A stretch of 64,000 nt of DNA from Lacipirellulaceae bacterium (GCA_040218535.1 JAVJRG010000008.1:292320-356319), one strand, 5' to 3'. Shown: positions 1-9,042, counted from the stretch's first letter. Made by a program: numbers and translations. The notes: generated by a model from the sequence alone, not told the origin.

Positions 1-1164
1 TTGTTTACAGCGGAACGCTTCCCGCTGGATCATCTGCAAGTAGTTACGGGCGACTTGAACGTCTTCTGAGTGGGACTCATCAACACTCTCAAGCAAGTCA
101 TCTAGTCGGCCTTCGAGCGATTCGCTACAGAGGGCAATCGAAGCCAAAGGGTTGTTGATCTCGTGCGAAACCCCGGCGGCCAAGAAGCCAACGCTGGCGA
201 GCTGTTCACTGCGGACGACTTGGTTAGTGCGTTGGCGAACCTGATCATCAAGGTCTTCTTTGATCTCGCGGAAACGCGAAGTCATGTGATTCATCGAGGC
301 GGCAAGCTCACCCATCTCGTCTTCGGTAGTGAGCTGGATCGTGTGATCGAACTGACCTGCTGCGACCTTGCGAGATCCGCTGACGAGTTGTCCGAAAGGC
401 TTGGCAAACGACTGATAGAAGACTCGGAAGAATAATCCGAGTAGCCCAATCGCCAACACCGCGTTCACCCAGGCAATCACGATTGCCGTGCGATAGCGGG
501 CTCGCACGTCGTTCACTAGGACGGCGAAACGGCGATGCAAGTGGCTGGGGAGTTCAACAACGAGCGAAGAAAGTTGATCCACCTCGTCGCGAAGTTTACC
601 GATTTGTAGCTCGTCGAGCAGCCAGTCTTCCTTGAGTTCCTCGTCAAGATCGTTACCACTGAGGCGCTGAATCACTTCGTCGATACGTGCCAATGTTTCG
701 CGTTCGTGACGATCGTCACCGAGGCGCGTTTCCGTGAATTGGCTATTACGATCGAGTTGGCGGCGATAGCGAGCTAACGATTCGGTCAACAATTCAAACT
801 GATTGCGATACTGCTCACGCAGCCACTGGGCGTCCCAGGGGCAGTCGATGGCGTCTTTGATTTGTTCGGCGAGAACTTCGGCTTCTTCTTCATCAGGCAG
901 AGAATACTCGTCGAGCAACGTGGCCACACCGCCCGGGAGTTCAAGCCGTTCCTTCGCTTGGCTAAGCGTAATGCGCAAATCACCAACGTGTTGGCGGACT
1001 TGGCTGGCCAGCGGCAACTCAGCCGAACGGGCGCGAATACTCCGCACCAGACCGCGGTAGGAGTACAGTCCGTAATACGCGCTGCCGAACAACGAGAGCA
1101 CAGTCACGAGCAAGAGCGCGAGACCGAGTTTCAGCTTCGTGCGAATGGGCCAATGCGAGGGCAC
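1..1164 (-). CDS. HAMP-domain sensor histidine kinase (truncated at window edge)
   Basis: Reading the minus strand from a GTG at 1164 gives 388 uninterrupted codons that run off the left edge. The start is chosen because GGAGG lies 6 nt upstream. Residues about 6-30 form a membrane segment (LGLALLLVTVLSLFGSAYYG). A long, mostly helical sensor region follows, then a second membrane segment (VIAWVNAVLAIGLLGLFF), a HAMP-like linker and a HisKA dimerisation motif, GVSHEINNPL, which holds the phosphoacceptor His. The ATPase domain lies outside the window. The NtrB-like H-box suggests a membrane two-component sensor. Its signal and partner regulator are not visible. Confidence 0.85.
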   Translation of the reverse strand, partial: MPSHWPIRTKLKLGLALLLVTVLSLFGSAYYGLYSYRGLVRSIRARSAELPLASQVRQHVGDLRITLSQAKERLELPGGVATLLDEYSLPDEEEAEVLAEQIKDAIDCPWDAQWLREQYRNQFELLTESLARYRRQLDRNSQFTETRLGDDRHERETLARIDEVIQRLSGNDLDEELKEDWLLDELQIGKLRDEVDQLSSLVVELPSHLHRRFAVLVNDVRARYRTAIVIAWVNAVLAIGLLGLFFRVFYQSFAKPFGQLVSGSRKVAAGQFDHTIQLTTEDEMGELAASMNHMTSRFREIKEDLDDQVRQRTNQVVRSEQLASVGFLAAGVSHEINNPLASIALCSESLEGRLDDLLESVDESHSEDVQVARNYLQMIQREAFRCKQ

Positions 1165-1284
1165 TTGCGACCTCCGTGTCGCTTGGTGAATCGTCGCTTG
1201 CTAGGAATTTACGGGGCGGGGAGTGTAGCAAGCGGTTTGAAAATATTGCAAGGACAGTTTTCGAATCGCTGAGGACACCGCTCA

Positions 1285-1348
1285 TAACCCGAAGCGTAAG
1301 CGAGGGAGGGTCGTGACGAGTACTCTCCCTCGCTTACGCTTCGGGTTA
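1285..1348. repeat. Perfect 24-nt inverted repeat (palindromic element, copy 1)
   Basis: Arms at 1285-1308 and 1325-1348 are exact reverse complements (left arm begins TAACCCGAAGCGTAAGC) and are separated by a 16-nt spacer. The same arms with a different 16-nt spacer recur at 14114-14177. This copy sits between the start of the histidine kinase gene and the end of the LptF/G-like gene. It could also act as a transcript-end hairpin. Confidence 0.9.
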
Positions 1349-1364
1349 CGCAAGAAAGCGAAGC

Positions 1365-2549
1365 CTAGAATCGTATCACACGACGGATCAGCCAGACGCC
1401 CCACAATGCTAGCACGACGTTTCCGACCCAGACGACAACCGGCGGGACGTCACCCGATTTTGCTTCGCCAACGCTCCACATTAGCATCGGGTAGTAGATG
1501 AGCAGGATCGGCAAGAAGCAGGCGAAGAAGCTCCCCCAGAATTCACCGTGGCGACGGCGAATGGCCATGGGAGCACCGATCAGTGCGAAGCAAAGGCAAC
1601 TAAATCCCGTTGACCAACGGCGATAGGGTTCCAAGTTGAAACGGTTCAGCCGCCGCTCGGCATCCGCGACGCGATGCTTATTGCGACCCGTTTGACGTGC
1701 GGTGAGATTCTCGAAGTTGCCCGACAGCAAGGCGTAGCTGGTGACCGCCGCAAACTCTTCTTGAAACTGCTCGATTTGCACGACCTGGTGATCTTTGGCG
1801 GGTCCGATTTCGCTCAGTGCATGGTCTGAGGGGCTCTTGCTGGCACGATCGACGCCCGTGAATTGGCTAATCGGAAACGATTGCGTGAACCTTCCGGGGA
1901 GATCGACTTGCCAGTCATCACCAAACTCACCTTCGACGTTCCAGCCGGTAAAGCTAACGGTATCGTTTTCGATATCGACACTGAATTCACCCTCGTCGGC
2001 CATTGTCGTTTTCGTTGGACCATTGGATTGATGGATTTGTATCGTAGGGCCTATGAGTCGTTTTCCATCCACGAGTCGGACGTTGATCTCAAAGTTATCG
2101 CGGCGGAACTGCCGCGTTGTGCGGAGACGACCGTAGGCGATTTCTTCCAGTGATTCGATCACCACCCGACTGGTTCCTTCTCGCCCCCAAGAGACCGCAA
2201 GGTCAATCGTTTTCACTGCCGCAAAGCTAGCAACCACGGCCATGCAGAGAACGGGCCAGATGAACTTCAGCGGTGAGATACCTAGCGCTTTCGCGGCGAT
2301 GAGCTCGTTTGATCCGGCTACGCGTCCGTAGACGCTGGTGGCCGCCATGAGCATCGAACCGGGAATCGTGTACTGCATCGCTTGAGGCAGCATGTACGGG
2401 AGAATGCGAAGGATGGGTGCTAGCCCGAGCCCCTCTTCGACCGCTTGCTTAACGATCAGCACTAAGAAAATAAACAGCGTCATGCTCACAAAAGTGACCA
2501 TGAACACTTTAAGAAGTTCTTGCAGAAGGTACCGCGTAATCAGCCGCAT
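1365..2549 (-). CDS. LptF/LptG family permease (YjgP/YjgQ)
   Basis: A 394-residue membrane protein starting MRLITRYLLQELLKVF, the classic LptF/G opening. There is an N-terminal membrane helix at about 10-35, further helices at about 55-125, a soluble periplasmic beta-jellyroll-like region at about 130-290, and C-terminal helices at about 310-385. LptF and LptG form the inner-membrane part of the ABC exporter that moves lipopolysaccharide to the outer membrane. Only one paralogue is seen here and no LptB neighbour. It follows the PP2C phosphatase gene by 38 nt, so the two are probably cotranscribed. Confidence 0.85.
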   Translation of the reverse strand: MRLITRYLLQELLKVFMVTFVSMTLFIFLVLIVKQAVEEGLGLAPILRILPYMLPQAMQYTIPGSMLMAATSVYGRVAGSNELIAAKALGISPLKFIWPVLCMAVVASFAAVKTIDLAVSWGREGTSRVVIESLEEIAYGRLRTTRQFRRDNFEINVRLVDGKRLIGPTIQIHQSNGPTKTTMADEGEFSVDIENDTVSFTGWNVEGEFGDDWQVDLPGRFTQSFPISQFTGVDRASKSPSDHALSEIGPAKDHQVVQIEQFQEEFAAVTSYALLSGNFENLTARQTGRNKHRVADAERRLNRFNLEPYRRWSTGFSCLCFALIGAPMAIRRRHGEFWGSFFACFLPILLIYYPMLMWSVGEAKSGDVPPVVVWVGNVVLALWGVWLIRRVIRF

Positions 2550-2587
2550 GGGGCGGACTTTAGCAAGGTGCGGGCGAGAGGGCTACT

Positions 2588-3913
2588 TTAATCCACCCCA
2601 AGATTGATGCTCGAATCGCTGGGCGGTTCGGGACCGCTATCACGGACTGCTTGCATCAGCCGGCGGACAGCACGAGAGTACGCAACGACCGCCCCTCGTG
2701 GGTTCCCTTGGGCGATTGCTTGATGGGCCTCGCCGCGGTCGGCATGGATGTCGGTCCAATCAAACTCCCAGTCACGCTGAGATTCCAAGTCTTCAAGCTG
2801 GCGAACGATATCGGTGAGCGGCTCAATCCCTTCGGCACTCGGCGAGGCTTCATAGCGACGATAAGGAGCCTTGCCTTGCGGCCCAGGAAGCTTCGCAGAG
2901 GCGGTAGGCACCGGCTTCGGAAGGAACGCCAACAAGCTAGCGGCAACTACTGCGACGCCTGCGGTAAGCGTTCCAAACAAATGCTTGCCGGCGATCATCA
3001 GTCCCCCTGCTGCCAGAGCGCCGACGAGCCCCACAGTGATGGCCATGCTTTTTCGCTTGGCAGAGGGAACGCCGCTTGTCGTGGGCGGGTTACACTCGGG
3101 ACCTTCGGAAGAGGCTTCGCCGAGTTGCGAGACGTTTTTTACCTCCGCAACGATGACCGTAATGTTGTCGGGACCACCGAGCAAGTTGGCGAGATCGACG
3201 AGCGTCTGCGCTGCTTCTTCTGCTGGGAGCGATCCAAGAATCAAGCCGATTAACTGAGAATTCAACGGGCCGGTCAGACCATCACTACACAAGAGAAAAC
3301 GGTCGCCAGACTCCAGCGGAAAAGGACCTTCGAGATCAACTTTCACTTCGGAGTTTGGGCCAAGCGATCGTGTAATAACATTCTTAGGCACGTAAGCCGG
3401 GACTTCCTCTTCGGTGGCTTGTCCGGCAGCAGCCATTTCCCAGACCAAGCTGTGGTCGAAAGTGAGTTGCTCGAAGTACTCACCTCGTAGACGGTAGACG
3501 CGGCTATCCCCCACGTGGGCGGCGATTGCTCCGCCGGGAAGGATTGCCAGCGAGCTGCACGTGGTGCCCATCCCCTGAAAGTCGACGCTGTTCTGACCCT
3601 TGGTGTTGATCCGTGTGTTGGCGTCTCGTACGGCTTCGACAAGTGACTCGCACGGGGATAGGTCTCGCCGCTTTTGATAGGTCAAAGGGATGCTATCGGT
3701 GGCGATCTGGCTGGCGAGTTCGCCAGCAGCGTGGGCACCCATGCCGTCGGCGACAACAAAGAGGTGTCCGCGGCTCGCCCAAAGCTCAGCATCTTCAGCG
3801 ACGGCAACTGCTAGCGAATCTTGATTGTTCGCACGCCGCATTCCCACATCACTCACGGCAGCACAGTGAAGTCCCCCGACCGACTTCACGATCTTCGTCT
3901 GAGCTTGGGACAC
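2588..3913 (-). CDS. PP2C-family Ser/Thr phosphatase with C-terminal membrane anchor
   Basis: 441 residues. The N-terminal PP2C domain (about 15-265) has the metal-binding and core motifs SDVGMRRANNQD, VVADGMGAHAAGE, GMGTT, HVGDSRVYRLR, LLCSDGLTG and GGPDNITVIV. These match bacterial Stp-type phosphatases that reverse Ser/Thr kinase signalling. A low-complexity linker leads to two hydrophobic stretches at about 290-340 and a cytoplasmic-looking tail. The membrane anchor with tail is an addition to the usual ~250-residue family length. No Ser/Thr kinase gene is adjacent. It lies upstream of the LptF/G-like gene on the same strand and is divergent from the PEGA lipoprotein gene. Confidence 0.9.
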   Translation of the reverse strand: MSQAQTKIVKSVGGLHCAAVSDVGMRRANNQDSLAVAVAEDAELWASRGHLFVVADGMGAHAAGELASQIATDSIPLTYQKRRDLSPCESLVEAVRDANTRINTKGQNSVDFQGMGTTCSSLAILPGGAIAAHVGDSRVYRLRGEYFEQLTFDHSLVWEMAAAGQATEEEVPAYVPKNVITRSLGPNSEVKVDLEGPFPLESGDRFLLCSDGLTGPLNSQLIGLILGSLPAEEAAQTLVDLANLLGGPDNITVIVAEVKNVSQLGEASSEGPECNPPTTSGVPSAKRKSMAITVGLVGALAAGGLMIAGKHLFGTLTAGVAVVAASLLAFLPKPVPTASAKLPGPQGKAPYRRYEASPSAEGIEPLTDIVRQLEDLESQRDWEFDWTDIHADRGEAHQAIAQGNPRGAVVAYSRAVRRLMQAVRDSGPEPPSDSSINLGVD

Positions 3914-4113
3914 GCGGGGGCCTTGGTTCGGGTGACGTCAACTGCGGCAAAGCAAGCATCATAACTGGTGATAGCAGCGAATCGAAGGGGAAAGGGGGAA
4001 ATGACCAATGCCGATACCCGAATGACAAGTCGCAGGGAAACTCGATCTGGTCACATTTCACGGCAGTTCCTACACTCCCTCGCGATTCTCGCCCTGACAT
4101 CGGCCCGAAGTTC

Positions 4114-4722
4114 ATGACTGCAGACAGTTGGAAAGCCCGAATCTTCCTAGCAGCATCACTGCTCTCGTTGGTGGTCCTGCCTGGTTGTGTGCGCCGTCGG
4201 TTGCTTGTGAAAAGCAATCCGCCGGGTGCGACGGTTTATGTGGACAACCAACCGATTGGGCAGACCCCGTGTGCGACCAACTTCATCTATTACGGCACGC
4301 GTGAGATACGACTGGTGAAGCCGGGTTACGAAACGCTGACGATCAATCAACCGATTCCGGCACCTTGGTACGAGATTCCGCCGTTGGATTTTATTAGCGA
4401 GAACTTGGTTCCGCGTGAGATTCAAGATTACCGCACGCTCTCCTACAACTTGCAACCACAGGTCGTCGTGCCGACCGATCAACTGTTGGGTCGCGCGCAA
4501 CAACTTCGTGCGAGTACGCAGATTGGTTCGGTGGCACCAGCGGGGGCATTGGTTCCTGGAGCGACGCCAGGGCTGACGCCTCTGGGCTCGCCAGTACTTC
4601 AACCAACGCTTGCGCCAGAGCTTGGTGTTCCACAGCCTGGAGTCTTGGGAACTCCGATTCCGCAAGGTGGCGTGTTGCCTCCTGGCGGACGTACTGTTGA
4701 GCCTTTGCCGCCGGCGCGGTAG
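4114..4722 (+). CDS. PEGA-domain lipoprotein
   Basis: 202 residues from the ATG at 4114. An in-frame upstream extension looks non-coding because it overlaps the divergent phosphatase gene. A hydrophobic signal segment ends in the lipobox LPGC, with Cys25 as lipidation site. Residues about 28-75 are a PEGA domain (SNPPGATVYVDNQPIGQTPC), a small surface-layer-type beta fold. The C-terminal third is rich in Pro, Gly, Leu and Val with repeated LGxP-like motifs, probably extended. Likely an envelope lipoprotein; exact role unknown. Confidence 0.8.
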   Translation: MTADSWKARIFLAASLLSLVVLPGCVRRRLLVKSNPPGATVYVDNQPIGQTPCATNFIYYGTREIRLVKPGYETLTINQPIPAPWYEIPPLDFISENLVPREIQDYRTLSYNLQPQVVVPTDQLLGRAQQLRASTQIGSVAPAGALVPGATPGLTPLGSPVLQPTLAPELGVPQPGVLGTPIPQGGVLPPGGRTVEPLPPAR

Positions 4723-4760
4723 CCATAGTCGCGACTCGCGTAGCGAATCACGACGATTCT

Positions 4761-5930
4761 TTATTGCAGCAGTGTTGGCCGATTTGCAATCGGCGTCTCT
4801 CGATCAATCACGCCACGCAGAACTCTCGCTGGGTCGCGGGCAAGCTTATTCGTGAAGACGTGGATCTCGTCGATGATCTGACGGATACGGATGTTGATGG
4901 TCCGATCGTTGATCAGCGAACGCACGTCGCTCACGGCCCCGTTGCCGTTGTCGATCGTTGCGCTGAGTTTCACCATCACGTTACGCAACTCCTTGACGGC
5001 AGCTTCCGCATCGTCGGAGAGCGTACGGTCTTTGAGCAAGCGTCCTAGCGAGCCTTCGCTGTTATTGATGTTGGCGGCCAACTCCGCGGCGTTGGCGAGC
5101 AACTCTTCCAGGTTGCCCGCGCTATCTTCGAGGATTCCGACAATCTTCTCGCCGCGTTCGCCCAGCGGTCCAGTGAAACCTTGCAGGTTGTCGAGATTCT
5201 CCTCAGCCGAGGTTGCTACGCCTTCCAAGGCAGTGAGGATTGCTCGCGCGTCGGCGACGACGGTGGGTAGTTGAGCGATGCCTTTGCGCAGGTCTTCTTT
5301 GACGGTTTCGTCACCGATCACGTCGTCGACGTCGTCCATTACGCGACCGAAGCGCTGCATCGCGATCTCCATGGAATCGACGAGCCGCGTAATCCTTTCC
5401 ATGTCGTTGCCGCCCATGACGTTGTTGAGCCGTTCGGCGAGCATGGCAACTTCATCGCCTGCACGGCCAAGTGACTGCACCGTTTCGCGTAGATCGCCCT
5501 GCATCGTGGCGAGCATATCGACAGGGTTCGGGTTGTAACCTCCTTGGACGATTGCGCCTGGAGCGATGGCTTGGGCTCCTTCCGAGGAACGGACCGGTAC
5601 GAATTCGATAATGGCGTCACCCATAATCGAAGACTGGATGCGCGGTTTTTCGTTGGTTTTAACGACCTTTCCTTCGTTGATGTCGATCGTGATGAGCGCC
5701 CCTTCGTCGGTCGCCTCAACATCTGCCACGCGGCCGATCAGCAGCCCCCGCCGACGCACGGGCGTTTGTGGAGCGACGCCCGGCGCTTGGTCAACAAGCA
5801 TTTGCAGTTGATACTTGTCGCCGAAGGGGAGCGCTGAGAAGTCGCTGTTCCACAGGATGAGAATGCTCGCCACGAAGAACGTGGCAATGCCGAGGACGCC
5901 CAATTGAAACGCGCGTTTGCGATCGTTCAT
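4761..5930 (-). CDS. mlaD: MCE/MlaD-family substrate-binding protein
   Basis: 389 residues. There is an N-terminal membrane anchor at about 8-28. An MCE domain (about 38-115) includes GVAPQTPVRRRGLLIGRVADV and IMGDAIIEFVP. A long helical, coiled-coil-like C-terminal region ends with RGVIDRE. MCE proteins form periplasmic rings or tubes that carry phospholipids between membranes. It overlaps the upstream ATPase gene by 4 nt, and the permease gene lies further upstream, so all three should form one MlaFED-like transporter. It is longer than E. coli MlaD (~180 aa), nearer to the longer-tailed MCE proteins. Confidence 0.88.
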   Translation of the reverse strand: MNDRKRAFQLGVLGIATFFVASILILWNSDFSALPFGDKYQLQMLVDQAPGVAPQTPVRRRGLLIGRVADVEATDEGALITIDINEGKVVKTNEKPRIQSSIMGDAIIEFVPVRSSEGAQAIAPGAIVQGGYNPNPVDMLATMQGDLRETVQSLGRAGDEVAMLAERLNNVMGGNDMERITRLVDSMEIAMQRFGRVMDDVDDVIGDETVKEDLRKGIAQLPTVVADARAILTALEGVATSAEENLDNLQGFTGPLGERGEKIVGILEDSAGNLEELLANAAELAANINNSEGSLGRLLKDRTLSDDAEAAVKELRNVMVKLSATIDNGNGAVSDVRSLINDRTINIRIRQIIDEIHVFTNKLARDPARVLRGVIDRETPIANRPTLLQ

Positions 5931-6772
5931 TCTGAATCTCCGCCTTCAAACGGTTCGTCAAAAAAATCTCCCTCAGCTCCAACAGCGGCATGCATCTCTT
6001 CGAGCCGGTCTCCCGCTTCGCCACGGACGAACTGCCGCACTCGCTTGTCAGACGAGTGATCGATTTCTTCGGGCGAGCCGTCGTAGAGGATCTGGGATTC
6101 GCCCGCCCGCAGACGTGATTGCGGGTAAAGCATCACGATGCGGTCAGCTACCTTACGAGCAGAAGTCATATCGTGCGTGACGATGATGCTGGTGACGCCG
6201 TAAGCTTCGCGCGACCGGATCATCAATTCGTTAATCACGTCGCTCATGATGGGGTCGAGCCCCGTGGTCGGCTCGTCATAGAGTAGGACTTCCGGCTTCA
6301 TCACCAGTGCACGGGCCAAGCCGACTCGCTTACGCATGCCACCCGAAAGCTCAGCAGGGAATTTCGTTAGGACGTTTTCTGGCAAGCCAACTTCGCTGAG
6401 CAGTTGCAACATCAGTTCACGGCTACCGCGCTCGCGAGGGCGATGTTGCTTGAGCGGGAAGAGGATGTTGTCGGCGATGGTCATGCTGTCAAATAGTGCC
6501 GCGTTCTGAAAAACGAATCCGAACCGCGTTCGTTCTTTTGCAAGAGCGCGGTCATCCAACTCAACAAGTGACTGACCATCGAACTCCACGCGACCGCGGG
6601 TCGGTTCAATCAGGCCGATGATGGTCTTCAACAGCACGGTCTTGCCGCAACCGCTTTCCCCAATGATGGCCAGCGATTGGCCCCGCGGGACTTCTAACGA
6701 AATATCGCGCAGCACCGTCTGGCGTCCGAAGCGGACGGTTAGTTGGTCGACGGTGATGAGGGCTTCGGACAT
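5927..6772 (-). CDS. mlaF: ABC transporter ATPase, MlaF-like
   Basis: 281 residues. Walker A GESGCGKT is at about 38-45, the signature LSGGMRKRVGLARAL at about 141-155, Walker B VLLYDEPTTGLDP follows, and the H-loop is IIVTHD. This motif set is typical of MlaF/Ttg2A. It powers phospholipid movement through the MlaE permease. Its last 4 nt overlap the MCE gene. The preceding gap to the permease gene is filled by a palindromic repeat element at 6800-7043. Confidence 0.9.
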   Translation of the reverse strand: MSEALITVDQLTVRFGRQTVLRDISLEVPRGQSLAIIGESGCGKTVLLKTIIGLIEPTRGRVEFDGQSLVELDDRALAKERTRFGFVFQNAALFDSMTIADNILFPLKQHRPRERGSRELMLQLLSEVGLPENVLTKFPAELSGGMRKRVGLARALVMKPEVLLYDEPTTGLDPIMSDVINELMIRSREAYGVTSIIVTHDMTSARKVADRIVMLYPQSRLRAGESQILYDGSPEEIDHSSDKRVRQFVRGEAGDRLEEMHAAVGAEGDFFDEPFEGGDSE

Positions 6773-6799
6773 TGGGCTTTTCTATGCTTCTATTTATTG

Positions 6800-7043
6800 A
6801 CCACAGAGAACACGGAGATCACGGAGTGTTTCTATCCAAGTAATGGAACGCGGATAAACGCTGATTAAGCGGATTAGCGCAGATTTAGGAAGTCGATACT
6901 GTGATGTATTCCATTTTTTCAAGGCAGACATATCACTTTATTTTTAAGGCTTCGTCTTCGTTTTTGAATCCGCGGCCATCTGCTTAATTAGCGTTTATCC
7001 GCGTCCTATTTTCTTCCTCCGTGTTCTCCGTGCCCTGTGTGGT
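6800..7043. repeat. Palindromic intergenic element with ~9-nt-periodic arms inside the mla set
   Basis: Outer arms at 6800-6826 and 7017-7043 are inverted copies with 4 mismatches in 27. They carry the unit CACGGAGAN. Inner arms around 6848-6886 and 6967-7006 are also inverted (GCGGATAAACGC). The ~80-nt centre is AT-rich with no coding sequence. The element lies between mlaE and mlaF and may weaken or decouple transcription. The arms resemble the CACGGAT and CACAGAT arms at 14.1, 28.7/29.1 and 47.7 kb. Confidence 0.8.
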
Positions 7044-7059
7044 AAAAAGGTCTTCGTTC

Positions 7060-7932
7060 TTAGGCTCCGAATAAAGTTGGCGCTGCGGGCCAAATCGACA
7101 GGTAAATTTGGTCGAGCACGATGCTCACCAGCAAGTCGAGCACGATGATCATCATGAAGGAATAAACAAACGCCGTTGTCGCGGCACGACCGACACCTTC
7201 GGCACCGGGCTCGCAATGGAAGCCACGGTAACAACTGATAATGCCGATGGTTGCTCCGAAGCACATGCTCTTGATGATGCCGTAGAACAGATCCCAGTTT
7301 TCGACGAACTTCTTCGCGTTAGCAGAGTAATGGTGGTAATCGATGCCTAAGAACGAAATGCAATAGAGCGCGCCCCCCACGACTCCCATGAAGATGGCCA
7401 TGATCGTGAGTGAAGGGATCAAGAGAATGCAACTAAGGAATCGTGGAACCACGAGGTAATGAACAGGATTAGCGCCCATGCTGCTGAGCGCGTCGATCTG
7501 TTCAGTGACACGCATTGTGCCGAGTTCCGCCGCCATCGAACTTCCCACTCGACCGGCAAGCATCACTGCGGCAAGCACGGGGCCAAGTTCGCGAAACATG
7601 CTCTTGTTAATCACGCTACCAAGTTGCGTTTCCAGGCCGAAGGTGCGGAATTGCGTGTACGATTGGACGGCCAGAACCATTCCGGTGAAGCCGCCGATCA
7701 TCATCACCACCGGCAGGCTTTGCACGCCGATGCGATACATATTTTCGAACATCGTGTCGCGTCGCGGCAAACGGGTGAGCAGCCACGTCATCGTCCGCCA
7801 AGCGAAGAGCATCAGGTCGCCGACCGATTCAATGATGCCTACGCCGGTTTCGCCGACGTCCGCCACTGATTCTGCCAGCCCAGCAATGAGCCCACGACGC
7901 GGCGGACCTGTTGTCACGCTATCGGTAGACAT
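7060..7932 (-). CDS. mlaE: MlaE-family ABC lipid transport permease
   Basis: 290 residues from the ATG at 7932; an ATG at 7983 would add 17 residues, and neither start has a clear ribosome site. The MlaE/YrbE core shows SLPVVMMIGGFTGMVLAVQ, ELGPVLAAVMLAGRVGSSMAAELGTM and TEQIDALSSMGANP, with about five membrane helices. It is the inner-membrane channel of a phospholipid transporter and pairs with the MlaF-like ATPase and MCE protein encoded downstream. The usual E-F-D order is kept, but a repeat element separates it from mlaF. Confidence 0.9.
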   Translation of the reverse strand: MSTDSVTTGPPRRGLIAGLAESVADVGETGVGIIESVGDLMLFAWRTMTWLLTRLPRRDTMFENMYRIGVQSLPVVMMIGGFTGMVLAVQSYTQFRTFGLETQLGSVINKSMFRELGPVLAAVMLAGRVGSSMAAELGTMRVTEQIDALSSMGANPVHYLVVPRFLSCILLIPSLTIMAIFMGVVGGALYCISFLGIDYHHYSANAKKFVENWDLFYGIIKSMCFGATIGIISCYRGFHCEPGAEGVGRAATTAFVYSFMMIIVLDLLVSIVLDQIYLSIWPAAPTLFGA

Positions 7933-8063
7933 TTCGATATGCCGAGAGATGAGTTGATGAGAAAAGACGCAGCCTCCGCGCATGACGGCGGCTTATCTTT
8001 CATCGGCACATCAAAGCCAGATAGTGAACCGAACCATGGATCAAATCTGGACGGTCTCCATCA

Positions 8064-8111
8064 AGAAAAAAGGGCCCGGTTGGCCCTGCGAGGGATGCCA
8101 ACCGGGCCCTT
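8064..8111 (-). terminator. Strong rho-independent terminator
   Basis: A 14-bp perfect GC-rich stem (AAGGGCCCGGTTGG at 8070-8083 with 8098-8111) around a 14-nt loop. On the minus strand it is followed by a run of six T. It ends a leftward transcript before the mlaE start, so mlaE is not simply read through from upstream. The nearest protein gene that could feed it ends about 400 bp upstream, which suggests a separate RNA. Confidence 0.75.
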
Positions 8112-8320
8112 ACGAAAAGGAGGAAACGGAGGTTCGGCTCGCAACTGCCCGTGGTGGGATTCGTGAACGCCATACGCCGGCGTGCTGTGCGAGCGTGAAG
8201 GCACGCCTGGGTCTCTCAGCCAGGGGTCGCTCAGTTAAAGAGCGACTAGCGCGGGGGCGAAAAGTGCGTCTGGCGTGAGTAGCGTACCACTCGGTCGGAA
8301 TGAGTTAACGCACGCGGCGT
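8068..8320 (-). ncRNA. Candidate structured non-coding RNA
   Basis: No credible reading frame lies here. Reading leftward, consecutive stems precede the terminator: 8240-8246 with 8226-8232 (GTCGCTC/GAGCGAC, 7-nt loop), 8220-8224 with 8206-8210 (CCTGG/CCAGG), and 8201-8207 with 8179-8185 (GGCGTGC/GCACGCC). A possible sigma-54-like -24/-12 pair is at 8324-8309 (TGGCACG, 4 nt, GTGCG; imperfect at -12). The ends are inferred. No known RNA family is recognised; it could instead be a leader of an upstream transcript. Confidence 0.35.
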
Positions 8321-8448
8321 GCCAAAACTAAGTTGTTCACGTTTCAGGCACGAATAGAAGGTAACAACGCCGAAAGTTACGTGGCGGCTCGTTGCTAGCT
8401 TGGAAAGAATGGGCGTGGCCGGTTTGTAGAAGTTACAAAATCAGATAA

Positions 8449-8528
8449 TGACCGATGACCAAATCCAAATGCCCAAAAAGACTTGATGGGTCGCTTGCGA
8501 TTGGTCATTTAGGCTTGGTCATTGGTCA
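8449..8528. repeat. Heptamer-periodic inverted repeat
   Basis: The left arm at 8449-8474 reads as 7-nt units (TGACCGA, TGACCAA, ATCCAAA, TGCCCAA). The right arm at 8503-8528 is an inverted, imperfect copy (TTGGTCA units). The right arm overlaps the last codons of the neighbouring minus-strand gene, so the repeat supplies its C-terminal residues (VTNDQA). Confidence 0.7.
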
Positions 8529-8952
8529 CTCTGTTTCGAAACAGACTCGTCAGCATCGCCTGAAACACCGGCTCGGTCCGTGCCATCTCGCGATCTTCTG
8601 CCTGACAGATCAACAAGTAAACGGCTTCAGGCGTTTGGAAGCCTCGTAGGCGGCAGGTGTTGGTGAAGTCGAGGCAGTAGAAGTTCACTTCGTAGCCGGT
8701 AAGGGTGATGCCGTCAAAGGTTTCCGGTTCTGCCGGGTGGGCTTCGATTTCCTTGTATTCTGCCCTAAGGGCCGCCATTGCCTCGTCAAACAGCGATTCC
8801 AATTCGGTGCCAGACGGGTGGCGAGAGATCTGCCAGAAGGCGGTCTCCGGGCTGGCGACGACGGCGATCGAGTCCCCCTCAGCAGGCTCATCGAATTGCC
8901 AGTTGTCTGGGTAGTCGAAGGTAAGGCCAAGAGTTTCGCAGGTGGCAGGCAT
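8509..8952 (-). CDS. Hypothetical protein (soluble, ~147 aa)
   Basis: 147 residues, starting MPATCETLGLTFDYPDNWQFDEP. No signal peptide or membrane helix is seen. The pattern of an FxYPxxW start followed by alternating strands and helices (SIAVVASPETAFWQISRH, then a helix ESLFDEAMAALRAEYKEIEA) resembles small PsbP/DcrB-like folds, but this is only a shape impression. The C-terminal ~7 codons lie in a heptamer repeat arm. Genes nearby give no functional clue. Confidence 0.65.
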   Translation of the reverse strand: MPATCETLGLTFDYPDNWQFDEPAEGDSIAVVASPETAFWQISRHPSGTELESLFDEAMAALRAEYKEIEAHPAEPETFDGITLTGYEVNFYCLDFTNTCRLRGFQTPEAVYLLICQAEDREMARTEPVFQAMLTSLFRNRVTNDQA

Positions 8953-9042
8953 GGATTTGTAGTGGGCAGTTGTGACGGGTAATTGTTCAACTGCTCAGTG
9001 TATCACAGTGCTTTGTGATGTTGATAGCACCGATGTTTAACT

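Noticed and set aside
8130-8160. tRNA/tmRNA-like T-arm (GGTTCGGCTC)
   Set aside because: No acceptor stem, anticodon arm or CCA end can be paired around it.
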